Both the position numbers and the translations under genes were made by a program. A stretch of 64,000 nt of DNA from an uncultured Lachnospiraceae bacterium (GTDB taxonomy: Bacteria; Bacillota; Clostridia; Lachnospirales; Lachnospiraceae): assembly GCA_910588955.1 (NCBI GenBank), contig CAJURQ010000007.1, positions 62,001-126,000 on the forward strand. Direction: 5' to 3'. Of this stretch, positions 53,670-61,693 are shown piece by piece; position 1 is the stretch's first letter, and every line of letters starts with the position of its first letter. A model generated the notes under the pieces. It worked only from the letters and a program-made list of their open reading frames with translations, made no database searches and had not been told where the DNA came from.

Positions 53670-54607
53670 TACTCATCCTCCTCTCTGCCGTGCGCAAGGG
53701 AATTCTGCACGCGCTTGTACAGCTCCTGCGCCGCATTGTAACCCATCTTCTTCTGACGATGGTTCACTGCCGCTGACTCGCAGATAATCGCCAGATTGCG
53801 CCCCGGTCTGATCGGGATGCTGTGACAGACCACGCGGTTGCCCAAATACTCTGTATACTCCTCCTCCAGACCCAGACGGTCGTACTCCTTATCCTTATCC
53901 CAATCCTCCAAGCGGATAACCAGATCAATATTCTGGGTATCTCTTACGCTGGACGCACCGAACAGCGCTTTGACATCCACGATGCCGATACCCCGAAGCT
54001 CGATAAAATGCTTCGTGATATCCGGCGCGGAACCGATCAGGGTATCCTCGCTGACACGTCTGATCTCCACCACGTCATCTGTCACCAGACGGTGCCCTCT
54101 CTTAATCAGCTCGAGCGCCGCCTCGGATTTACCGATGCCGCTCTCACCCGTAATCAGGACGCCCTCACCGTAAACATCCACCAATACGCCGTGCACGGAA
54201 ATGCAGGGAGCCAGCTTTACGTTCAGCCAGCGAATCACTTCCGCCATACATGCCGATGTCGCCTTCTTGCTCATCAGAAGCGGTACATTGTGCTTCACCG
54301 CAATCTCCCTGAAAATTTCATTCGGGTACAGTTCCCGGCAGAACAGAACTCCCGGAAGGGGATTGTTCAGAAGCTTTTCAAAAATCTCCCGCTGTCTCTC
54401 CTCATCCATCCCGTTCATATAGGAGTATTCCACAAATCCGACAATCTGCAGACGCGTTGTCTCGAAATGTTCAAAATACCCTGCCAGCTGCAGCGCCGGT
54501 CTGTTGATGTCCGGCTGCGTCACCTTAACTTTGGAAATGTCGATTTCCGGCGTCAGGTTCTCCCACTTAAATTTTTCAATTACTTTTGTTAAATTGATGC
54601 TCGCCAT
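53669..54607 (-). CDS. hprK: HPr kinase/phosphorylase
   Basis: A 312-residue bifunctional enzyme that phosphorylates Ser46 of HPr or Crh when fructose 1,6-bisphosphate and ATP are high, and removes it by phosphorolysis. Walker A GESGIGKS has Lys160; the family signature follows around residues 200-220 (ELRGIGIVDVKALFG). I use the ATG at 54607; an in-frame GTG at 54643 has a weaker context. The likely target, the crh-like protein, is encoded 4 kb downstream on the same strand. Confidence 0.96.
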   Translation of the reverse strand: MASINLTKVIEKFKWENLTPEIDISKVKVTQPDINRPALQLAGYFEHFETTRLQIVGFVEYSYMNGMDEERQREIFEKLLNNPLPGVLFCRELYPNEIFREIAVKHNVPLLMSKKATSACMAEVIRWLNVKLAPCISVHGVLVDVYGEGVLITGESGIGKSEAALELIKRGHRLVTDDVVEIRRVSEDTLIGSAPDITKHFIELRGIGIVDVKALFGASSVRDTQNIDLVIRLEDWDKDKEYDRLGLEEEYTEYLGNRVVCHSIPIRPGRNLAIICESAAVNHRQKKMGYNAAQELYKRVQNSLAHGREEDE

Positions 54608-54695
54608 AGCTCCCTCATTTCCGCGCTTGCCCCGCGCATTCACGTTATGTATTGCTGTAATCTATATTACCACAGTGTAGGCACAAAGTCCTCAC

Positions 54696-56564
54696 CTATT
54701 TTTCCTCCGCCCGAAAAAACTCATAAATCTGTTTCCCGATATGCTCGGGGATCTCGGGCACCTCGCACAGTTTCTCCACCGGCGCCTCCTTGATCTCATT
54801 GATGGATCCGAAATGCCGCATCAGCGCCTTCCTCCTCGCCGGGCCCACGCCGGGAATATCATCGAGAGCCGACTTAACCTGCGCCTTGGAGCGCAGCGAC
54901 CGATGGTACTCTATCGCAAAACGATGCGCCTCGTCCTGTATCCTTGTAATCAGTTTAAACCCTTCCGAGCGCGTGTCTATGGGGATCTCCACATTGTGAT
55001 AATACAGTCCTCTGGTGCGGTGGTTATCATCCTTCACCATGCCGCAGACGGGGATATCCAGATGCAGCTCGGAAAGTACCTGCAGGGCGATATTGACCTG
55101 TCCTCTGCCTCCGTCCATCAAAAGCAGATCGGGAAACTTGGTAAAGCTCCCGAAAGCGTGATCCATCTGCTTGCGGGCCAAGTCCTCCTTCTCCTCCATG
55201 CCGTGCACAAACCGTCTGGTCAGCACTTCCTTCATGCAGGCATAATCGTCCGGACCCGACACGGACTGGATGCGGAATTTTCGGTAATCGCTGCGTTTCA
55301 CCTTCCCTTTCTCAAAAACCACCATGGAACCCACATTTGCAAAGCCGCTTATGTTGGAAATGTCGAACGCCTCCATGCGGCTCACATCCTCCAAATCAAG
55401 AAGCGCGGCGATCTCCTTCATAGCACCGATGGTCCGCCCTTCCTCCCTGCGGATGCGCTCCTTATCCTGACTTAAGATAAGCCTCGCGTTCTGCGCCGCA
55501 AGCTCCACCAGCTTCTCCTTCGCGCCCTTTTTCGGCACACGGATATAGACCCTGCCGCCCTTCCTCGCGCCAAGCCACTTTTCCAAAATCTCAATATCCG
55601 CAATCTCCTCCTGCAGCATCAGCTCCTTCGGAATGTAAGGCGTCCCTGCGTAAAACTGTTTTACGAAATCAAGAAGGATCTGCGCGCTGTCACAGTCCTC
55701 CACATGGGTCATGTAAAAATGATCCCTGCCAATCAGCTTGCCGTCGCGCACAAAAAACACCTGCACTACCGCGTCATGTTCCTCAAGCGCCAGCGCAATG
55801 ATGTCTTTGTCCTCGCCGTCGGAATCCGTGATTTTCTGCTTCTGCGCCACGCTCTTTACACTGTTGTATAAATCCCGGCACGCCGCCGCCTCCTCAAACT
55901 CCATTTTTTCTGACGCTTCTGTCATCTTCTGCTCCAATTCCCGGAGCATGGGCTTATAATTTCCGTTCAAGAAATCCAACGCCTGCTCAATCCGCGCCCG
56001 GTACTCCTCCTTGCTGATATACCCCTGACAGGGCGCCGCGCACTGTTTGATGTGGTAGTTCAGACAGGGGCGTTCCAGCCCAATATCCCGCGGCAGTTTG
56101 CGGTTGCACGTCTTAAGCTGATACAGCTTATTTATCAGGTCGATGGTGTCCTTCACCGCCGTCGCGCTCGTATACGGTCCGAAATATCTCGACTTGTCCT
56201 TCTTCATCTCACGGGAAAGAAAAATGCGCGGGTACTCCTCGCCCACCGTCACCTTGATATAAGGGTAAGTCTTATCATCCTTTAACATGGTGTTGTATTT
56301 CGGACTATACTCTTTAATCAGATTGTTCTCTAAGACAAGAGCTTCCAGCTCCGAGTCCGTCACGATATACTCAAACCGCGCAATCTGCTCCACCATCCGG
56401 TCGATCTGCGGTCCGCGTCCCACGATTTTTCGGAAATAGGAACGCACACGGTTGTGCAGGTTCACCGCCTTACCCACATAGATAATCGTATCGTTATCGT
56501 CATGCATCAAATATACGCCCGGGGAATTGGGCAGTTTTTTTAATTCCTCGTCGAAATCAAACAT
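54696..56564 (-). CDS. uvrC: Excinuclease ABC subunit C
   Basis: A 622-residue nucleotide-excision-repair nuclease. It has an N-terminal GIY-YIG domain (SPGVYLMHDDNDTIIYVGKA, 3' incision), a UVR UvrB-binding motif near residue 205, an RNase H-like 5' nuclease domain (FDISNISGFANVGSMVVFEKG and DGGRGQVN) and a C-terminal helix-hairpin-helix pair (DDIPGVGPARRKALMRHFG). Full length. It is the gene before hprK, 88 bp upstream. Confidence 0.98.
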   Translation of the reverse strand: MFDFDEELKKLPNSPGVYLMHDDNDTIIYVGKAVNLHNRVRSYFRKIVGRGPQIDRMVEQIARFEYIVTDSELEALVLENNLIKEYSPKYNTMLKDDKTYPYIKVTVGEEYPRIFLSREMKKDKSRYFGPYTSATAVKDTIDLINKLYQLKTCNRKLPRDIGLERPCLNYHIKQCAAPCQGYISKEEYRARIEQALDFLNGNYKPMLRELEQKMTEASEKMEFEEAAACRDLYNSVKSVAQKQKITDSDGEDKDIIALALEEHDAVVQVFFVRDGKLIGRDHFYMTHVEDCDSAQILLDFVKQFYAGTPYIPKELMLQEEIADIEILEKWLGARKGGRVYIRVPKKGAKEKLVELAAQNARLILSQDKERIRREEGRTIGAMKEIAALLDLEDVSRMEAFDISNISGFANVGSMVVFEKGKVKRSDYRKFRIQSVSGPDDYACMKEVLTRRFVHGMEEKEDLARKQMDHAFGSFTKFPDLLLMDGGRGQVNIALQVLSELHLDIPVCGMVKDDNHRTRGLYYHNVEIPIDTRSEGFKLITRIQDEAHRFAIEYHRSLRSKAQVKSALDDIPGVGPARRKALMRHFGSINEIKEAPVEKLCEVPEIPEHIGKQIYEFFRAEEK

Positions 56565-56662
56565 ACAAAAATCCTCACCATTCTTCTTACATTATTGTAC
56601 AGGAGGCGGGTAAAGAAAACAAGGCAAAGTCTTTATCAGACCTTGCCTTATCATAAGCAAAC

Positions 56663-59059
56663 CTATTTTTCTTCGGAAGTGTGCCCGGGATCGGGCGCCT
56701 GTGAGAACAAGCCCCGGGGACCTGTCGGCTGCTGTCCTTGTTGCTGCGCGCCATCCGTTCCGCCGTTCTGCGCTGAAGCATCCGCCGTGTTCTGCGCACC
56801 GTCCTGTTGTCTCACCAGATTCGTCATGCTCTGCGCACCTGCTGTCGTTTCCTGCCCGCTCTGCATCTGCGCGCCGCCTGACGGCTGCACTCCTGTGCCC
56901 GACGGCATCCGGAATCCTGTACCGCCTTGCTGCCCCGCGCCTGTCATCGGCGGCATCTGGAAATTCGCCGCGGGTTGCGGCTGTCCTGCCGGCTGGTTTT
57001 GTTGCTGAACCGAGGGGTTCGCCTCCGGCTTCGCGGCATTGTCTTTCGCCTGCGCCTCTTTCTGCGGCGCCTTGTCCGCCTTGCCCTCTTCCTCCTCCGC
57101 AGGTTCCGGGATGCCCTTCTCCTTGCGGTAAATCTTCATAAACTCCTTGCCCGTGATAGTCTCTTTCTCAATCAGGTGCGCCGCCAGTTTATCCATGATC
57201 TCGCGGTTTTCTTTCAAAAGCTTTTTCGCCTTCTTGTAGCTCTCATGGAGCAGCTTCATTACCTCGGAGTCGATATCCGCCGCCGTCACATCCGAACAGG
57301 TCAGGGACGCCCTGCCGTCCAGATACTGACTTTCCACCGTTGCAAGCCCCATCAGCCCGAACTTTTTGCTCATGCCGAAACGGGTAATCATATTTCTCGC
57401 AATGCTCGTCGCCTGCTCGATATCGTTCGCCGCGCCCGTGGTGACCGTGTCGAAGACAATCTCCTCCGCCGCGCGCCCGCCAAGAAGGCTTACAAGCCTG
57501 TCGCGGAGTTCCGCCTCTGTGTCCAGATACTTTTCCTCCTCCGGTACGTGCATGACATAGCCGAGCGCACCCATCGTGCGGGGCACAATGGTAATCTTCT
57601 GCACCGGCTCGGAATTTTTCTGCAGTGCGCTCAGAAGCGCGTGCCCCACCTCGTGGTAGGAGACAATCTTGCGCTCCTCCTTGCTCATCACGCGGTCTTT
57701 CTTCTCCTTGCCGACAAGCACCTGCTCCACCGCGTCAAACAAATCTTTCTGGCTCACGTACTCCCTGCCCAGCTTCACGGCGTTAATCGCCGCTTCGTTG
57801 ATCATATTCGCCAGGTCGGAGCCGACCGCACCCGAAGTCGCGAGCGCGATCTCATTCAAATCCACGGAATCGTCCATGAGCACATCCTTGGAGTGCACCT
57901 TCAAAATCTCGACGCGCCCCTTTAAGTCCGGCTTGTCCACAATGATACGCCTGTCGAAACGCCCCGGACGCAGCAATGCCTTATCCAGAATTTCCGGTCT
58001 GTTGGTCGCCGCCAAAATGATAATGCCCTTTTTCCCGTCGAAACCGTCCATCTCGGAGAGAAGCTGGTTCAGCGTCTGCTCCCGCTCCTCGTTGCCGCCG
58101 CCGTACTTGGAGTCACGGCTTCTGCCGATGGCATCGATCTCGTCGATAAACACGATACAGGGGGCATTCTTCTCCGCCTCCTTAAACAGATCGCGGACAC
58201 GGGACGCGCCCACGCCCACATACAACTCTATAAAATCCGATCCGGACAGGGAGAAGAAAGGCACATGCGCCTCGCCCGCCACCGCCTTCGCCAGAAGAGT
58301 CTTGCCCGTACCGGGAGGTCCCACCAAGAGCGCACCCTTCGGAAGCCTTGCGCCGATCTTGGAATACTTACCGGGATTGTGCAGGAAGTCCACCACTTCC
58401 ACCAGAGACTCCTTCGCCTCGTCCTCTCCTGCCACATCTTGAAAGGTGATGCCCGTCTCCTTCTGCACATAAGCCTTCGCCGTGCTCTTGCCCACGCCCA
58501 TCGGTCCGCCTTTGCCGCCCATACGCCGGAAGAGCAGGCTCAAAAGCCCCCACATCAAAAGCACCGGAAGGATGTAATATAAAAGCACCGTCATGATCAC
58601 GCTGGAGCTGTCGGAAACTTCCTTCTTCATCTCCACGTTGTATTTCAAGAGCCGTTCCGCCAGCTTGTCATCATCCTCCATCTTGCCGGTGTAATAAGTG
58701 CTCGCACCCATGCCATAGGCATAGAGGAATGCGGAATCATTCTGCCCCGCTTTCGGATAGATCGTGATGCGGTCAGAACCGACCTGCACGCTCTTTACCT
58801 CTCCGTTCTCCACCTTCTTCACAAAGTCGTTGTAGGAGATTTCCTGATTCGTTGCCCCCGTCAGCATCTTCATAAAAACGCTGACGCAGAGAAGGGTGAT
58901 CAACGCCGCCACCACAAGCATGATCAGACTCTGCTTGCGCGGGTCGCCTCCGCTTCCACTGGGACCGCCGGATCCATTCGGTCCGCCGCCATTTCCGGGA
59001 CCGCCGGGACCGGGACCGCCGCCGTTGTCATATTGATTTACATTATCCGTATTTGCCAT
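56663..59059 (-). CDS. ftsH: ATP-dependent zinc metalloprotease FtsH
   Basis: A 798-residue membrane AAA protease. I use the ATG at 59059; the frame opens 69 bp earlier without a better site. Residues 1-45 are unusually Gly/Pro/Asn-rich. Two transmembrane helices (about 50-70 and 150-170) flank the periplasm-side domain. The AAA domain has Walker A GPPGTGKT with Lys253, and the second region of homology. The zinc site HEVGH is at 469-473. A Gln/Pro/Gly-rich tail of about 150 residues follows the protease domain and is longer than in most FtsH proteins. FtsH degrades damaged or regulatory membrane and cytoplasmic proteins. It is divergent from pyrG. Confidence 0.97.
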   Translation of the reverse strand: MANTDNVNQYDNGGGPGPGGPGNGGGPNGSGGPSGSGGDPRKQSLIMLVVAALITLLCVSVFMKMLTGATNQEISYNDFVKKVENGEVKSVQVGSDRITIYPKAGQNDSAFLYAYGMGASTYYTGKMEDDDKLAERLLKYNVEMKKEVSDSSSVIMTVLLYYILPVLLMWGLLSLLFRRMGGKGGPMGVGKSTAKAYVQKETGITFQDVAGEDEAKESLVEVVDFLHNPGKYSKIGARLPKGALLVGPPGTGKTLLAKAVAGEAHVPFFSLSGSDFIELYVGVGASRVRDLFKEAEKNAPCIVFIDEIDAIGRSRDSKYGGGNEEREQTLNQLLSEMDGFDGKKGIIILAATNRPEILDKALLRPGRFDRRIIVDKPDLKGRVEILKVHSKDVLMDDSVDLNEIALATSGAVGSDLANMINEAAINAVKLGREYVSQKDLFDAVEQVLVGKEKKDRVMSKEERKIVSYHEVGHALLSALQKNSEPVQKITIVPRTMGALGYVMHVPEEEKYLDTEAELRDRLVSLLGGRAAEEIVFDTVTTGAANDIEQATSIARNMITRFGMSKKFGLMGLATVESQYLDGRASLTCSDVTAADIDSEVMKLLHESYKKAKKLLKENREIMDKLAAHLIEKETITGKEFMKIYRKEKGIPEPAEEEEGKADKAPQKEAQAKDNAAKPEANPSVQQQNQPAGQPQPAANFQMPPMTGAGQQGGTGFRMPSGTGVQPSGGAQMQSGQETTAGAQSMTNLVRQQDGAQNTADASAQNGGTDGAQQQGQQPTGPRGLFSQAPDPGHTSEEK

Positions 59060-59225
59060 AAAAGAGGCATCCTCACTTTCATCTTTATACAATACTCTCA
59101 TTATAAGATAGTAAAAATCATAAATCAATGAGGGAATTATGAAATTCTGTACACATGTGTAAAAGAATTATAAATTTTTTTACATTTTTTGACCTTTGGA
59201 GTAGATTTTTCCTTTCTTTTCATTG

Positions 59226-59231
59226 TATAAT
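59226..59231 (+). promoter_or_regulatory. Candidate -10 box of pyrG
   Basis: Perfect TATAAT about 100 bp before the pyrG start. The -35 region is a poor match. Transcription would begin near 59238, upstream of the leader hairpin. Confidence 0.5.
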
Positions 59232-59252
59232 GAACAGTGTATTGTTTTTGAC

Positions 59253-59300
59253 GGTAACTATTCAGTACAGGTCGAAGCATTTTACGGCTGAACAGTTGCC
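59253..59300 (+). promoter_or_regulatory. Terminator-like hairpin in the pyrG leader (possible attenuator)
   Basis: GGTAACTATTCAG (59253-59265) pairs with CTGAACAGTTGCC (59288-59300) at 12 of 13 positions, counting one G-U, and is followed by TTTTCGTATTTT. It lies inside the leader, 29 bp before the start codon. The G-run near +1 that drives CTP-sensing reiterative transcription in Bacillus is not seen, so if this is an attenuator it works differently. Confidence 0.5.
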
Positions 59301-59328
59301 TTTTCGTATTTTAGAAAGGATTAGACAG

Positions 59329-60936
59329 ATGGCAGTAAAATATGTATTCGTCACGGGAGGCGTTGTTTCGGGGCTTGGCAAGGGCATTACGGCGGCGTCT
59401 CTGGGTAGACTCTTAAAGGCTCGCGGTTACAAAGTGACCATGCAGAAATTCGATCCCTACATCAATATTGATCCGGGCACCATGAACCCAATTCAGCACG
59501 GCGAAGTGTTCGTCACAGAGGACGGCACAGAGACCGACTTGGATCTTGGACATTATGAGCGTTTCATCGATGAAAATCTGGACAAAAATTCCAACGTGAC
59601 CACAGGCAAGGTGTACTGGTCTGTGCTGCAGAAGGAACGACGGGGCGATTACGGCGGCGGCACCGTTCAGGTTATCCCCCATATTACAAACGAAATAAAG
59701 AGTAGATTCTATCGGAACTTTACAGACCAAGAAACCCGTATCGCCATTATCGAGGTGGGCGGCACCGTGGGCGATATCGAGAGCCAGCCTTTCTTAGAGT
59801 CCATCCGCCAGTTCCAGCACGAGGTTGGCAGGGAGAACGCGATACTCATTCATGTGACACTGATCCCGTACTTAAGCGCTTCTCAGGAATTAAAGACCAA
59901 GCCGACACAGGCAAGCGTCAAGGATCTGCAGGGCATGGGTATTCAGCCCGACATTATTGTCTGCCGCAGCGAGCATCCCTTGGATCAGGGCATCAAGGAT
60001 AAAATTGCTCTGTTCTGTAACGTGCCGAACAACCGCGTTTTGCAGAATCTGGACGTGGAGCATCTGTATGAGGCGCCCCTCGCTATGGAAAAGGAGCATC
60101 TGGCGCAGGTGGCTTGCGAATGTCTGAAACTGGACTGCCCGGAGCCGGATTTGGCTGACTGGAATGCTATGGTGGAGTCCCTGCGGACACCCACCGATTC
60201 CGTGACAGTTGCTCTTGTGGGCAAGTACACACAGCTTCACGACGCTTATATCAGCGTGGTGGAAGCATTAAAGCACGGCGGCATTTCCCATCGCTGCGTG
60301 GTAGATATCAAGTGGGTAGACTCCGAGACTGTCACCAAAGACAACGTAGATTCCCTTCTGCGCGACGTGAGCGGCATTCTGGTGCCCGGCGGCTTCGGCG
60401 ACCGCGGTATTGAGGGCATGATCGACGCCATCTCTTACGCAAGAGAACATAAGATTCCATTCCTCGGGCTCTGCCTCGGTATGCAGTTATCCATTGTGGA
60501 GTTTGCCAGAAATGTGATCGGCTACAACGACGCTCACAGCATTGAACTGGATCCATCCACCACCCACCCCGTCATCGCGCTGATGCCCGATCAGAACGGC
60601 GTGGAAGATATCGGCGGCACCCTGCGGCTCGGCTCCTATCCCTGTGTGCTGGACAAGTCCTCCAAGGCGTATGCGCTGTACGGCGAGGAGACCATCCACG
60701 AGAGACACAGGCACCGCTATGAGGTCAACAATGACTACCGCGCTGTGCTCACCGAGAAAGGTATGCTGCTCTCCGGGCTTTCCCCCGACGGTCGTATCGT
60801 GGAGATGTGCGAGCTGAAAGAACATCCCTTCTTCGTGGCGACGCAGGCGCACCCGGAACTGAAGTCCCGACCGAATAGACCGCATCCGCTCTTTAAGGGG
60901 TTTGTGGAGGCTGCACTACATTTTAAAAACAGTTGA
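59329..60936 (+). CDS. pyrG: CTP synthase
   Basis: A 535-residue enzyme that aminates UTP to CTP using glutamine. The N-terminal synthase domain begins VFVTGGVVSGLGKGITAASLG and includes FDPYINIDPGTMNP. The C-terminal glutamine amidotransferase domain has the oxyanion strand VPGGFGDRG, nucleophile Cys in LGLCLGMQLS and the catalytic His-Glu near QAHPEL. I use the ATG at 59329 behind AGAAAGGA; the longer open frame upstream is leader. Its stop overlaps the convergent gene by 14 bp. Confidence 0.98.
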   Translation: MAVKYVFVTGGVVSGLGKGITAASLGRLLKARGYKVTMQKFDPYINIDPGTMNPIQHGEVFVTEDGTETDLDLGHYERFIDENLDKNSNVTTGKVYWSVLQKERRGDYGGGTVQVIPHITNEIKSRFYRNFTDQETRIAIIEVGGTVGDIESQPFLESIRQFQHEVGRENAILIHVTLIPYLSASQELKTKPTQASVKDLQGMGIQPDIIVCRSEHPLDQGIKDKIALFCNVPNNRVLQNLDVEHLYEAPLAMEKEHLAQVACECLKLDCPEPDLADWNAMVESLRTPTDSVTVALVGKYTQLHDAYISVVEALKHGGISHRCVVDIKWVDSETVTKDNVDSLLRDVSGILVPGGFGDRGIEGMIDAISYAREHKIPFLGLCLGMQLSIVEFARNVIGYNDAHSIELDPSTTHPVIALMPDQNGVEDIGGTLRLGSYPCVLDKSSKAYALYGEETIHERHRHRYEVNNDYRAVLTEKGMLLSGLSPDGRIVEMCELKEHPFFVATQAHPELKSRPNRPHPLFKGFVEAALHFKNS

Positions 60937-61693
60937 GAAAATACAGCAGGACAGAGGCGCCGCCTCTGTCCTGTTTTTTAAAGTTGACTTCTTCATCTAC
61001 TGCCATTTGCGTACTCTCAAGCCACTCTACCAATTCCGGGTGTTCCGCAAGCAGATCATTGTATGCCACAGCAGTTTCATTGCTATGTTCTACAATTTCA
61101 TCCGATAAGCAAATCTCCCGCACTTCTTTGAGGAATGCGTCTGAAAGCTCCGAACTATTGTCTACCATAATTTTGAAATCGCCATTTACGTCTTTTTCAA
61201 CCAACAGCACGATCAAACCCGGTATTCCGAAGTTAAAATTATCCGTGAGCAGATCGCTGCTCACCGAAGCGACCCAGTGCTTCCCGTCAGACATTGGCTT
61301 CGCAATGACCCTGATATTTTCCCAGCCCGTAACGCCCAGCTTGAACATCGCCTGATTACGCAAAAGGTCTCTTTGAAAGTCCACGTCATCCGGATTATCC
61401 ACATAATCCGCCAGCGTGTCGATCCCTTCCGGTGAGAGCGCTTTGCGGTAGGCGGTGACGAACTCGATCACTTCCTGTTCGTCCGCGGCTGCCGTGCCCC
61501 TCTTTTGCGCCATGACAGCCGTCCCTGTCTCCTTCGCCTCACAGATGATTCTCCCGTCGGGAAAAATCCCACATACCGCAAGTAAAATACCCAAAATCAG
61601 CAATCCCTCTGTAAACGGCAGGATTTCCGGCACCCGCGGCAGCCGCCTACTGTTCCTGCTTGCATGTGCACTTTTTCCATCGCCCACAGACAT
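60923..61693 (-). CDS. Membrane-anchored protein of unknown function
   Basis: A 256-residue protein with one hydrophobic segment (about residues 27-45) after a basic start, so the rest is probably outside the cell. From about 70 it has an alpha/beta domain (EVIEFVTAYRKALSPEG..TLADYVDNPDD) that resembles NTF2-like or stress-sensor domains, but I do not recognise a named family. The start ATG overlaps the GH3 stop (TAATG) behind GAGGAGGGG, so the two are coupled. The last 17 or so codons run through the pyrG terminator, giving the odd C-terminus GGASVLLYFLNCF. Confidence 0.75.
   Translation of the reverse strand: MSVGDGKSAHASRNSRRLPRVPEILPFTEGLLILGILLAVCGIFPDGRIICEAKETGTAVMAQKRGTAAADEQEVIEFVTAYRKALSPEGIDTLADYVDNPDDVDFQRDLLRNQAMFKLGVTGWENIRVIAKPMSDGKHWVASVSSDLLTDNFNFGIPGLIVLLVEKDVNGDFKIMVDNSSELSDAFLKEVREICLSDEIVEHSNETAVAYNDLLAEHPELVEWLESTQMAVDEEVNFKKQDRGGASVLLYFLNCF
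60947..60979 (+). terminator. Strong terminator after pyrG, inside a convergent gene
   Basis: CAGGACAGAGGCG and CGCCTCTGTCCTG form a near-perfect hairpin of 12 or more base pairs with a minimal loop, followed by TTTTTT. It starts 10 bp after the pyrG stop and lies wholly within the 3' coding end of the minus-strand gene at 60923. Confidence 0.93.
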
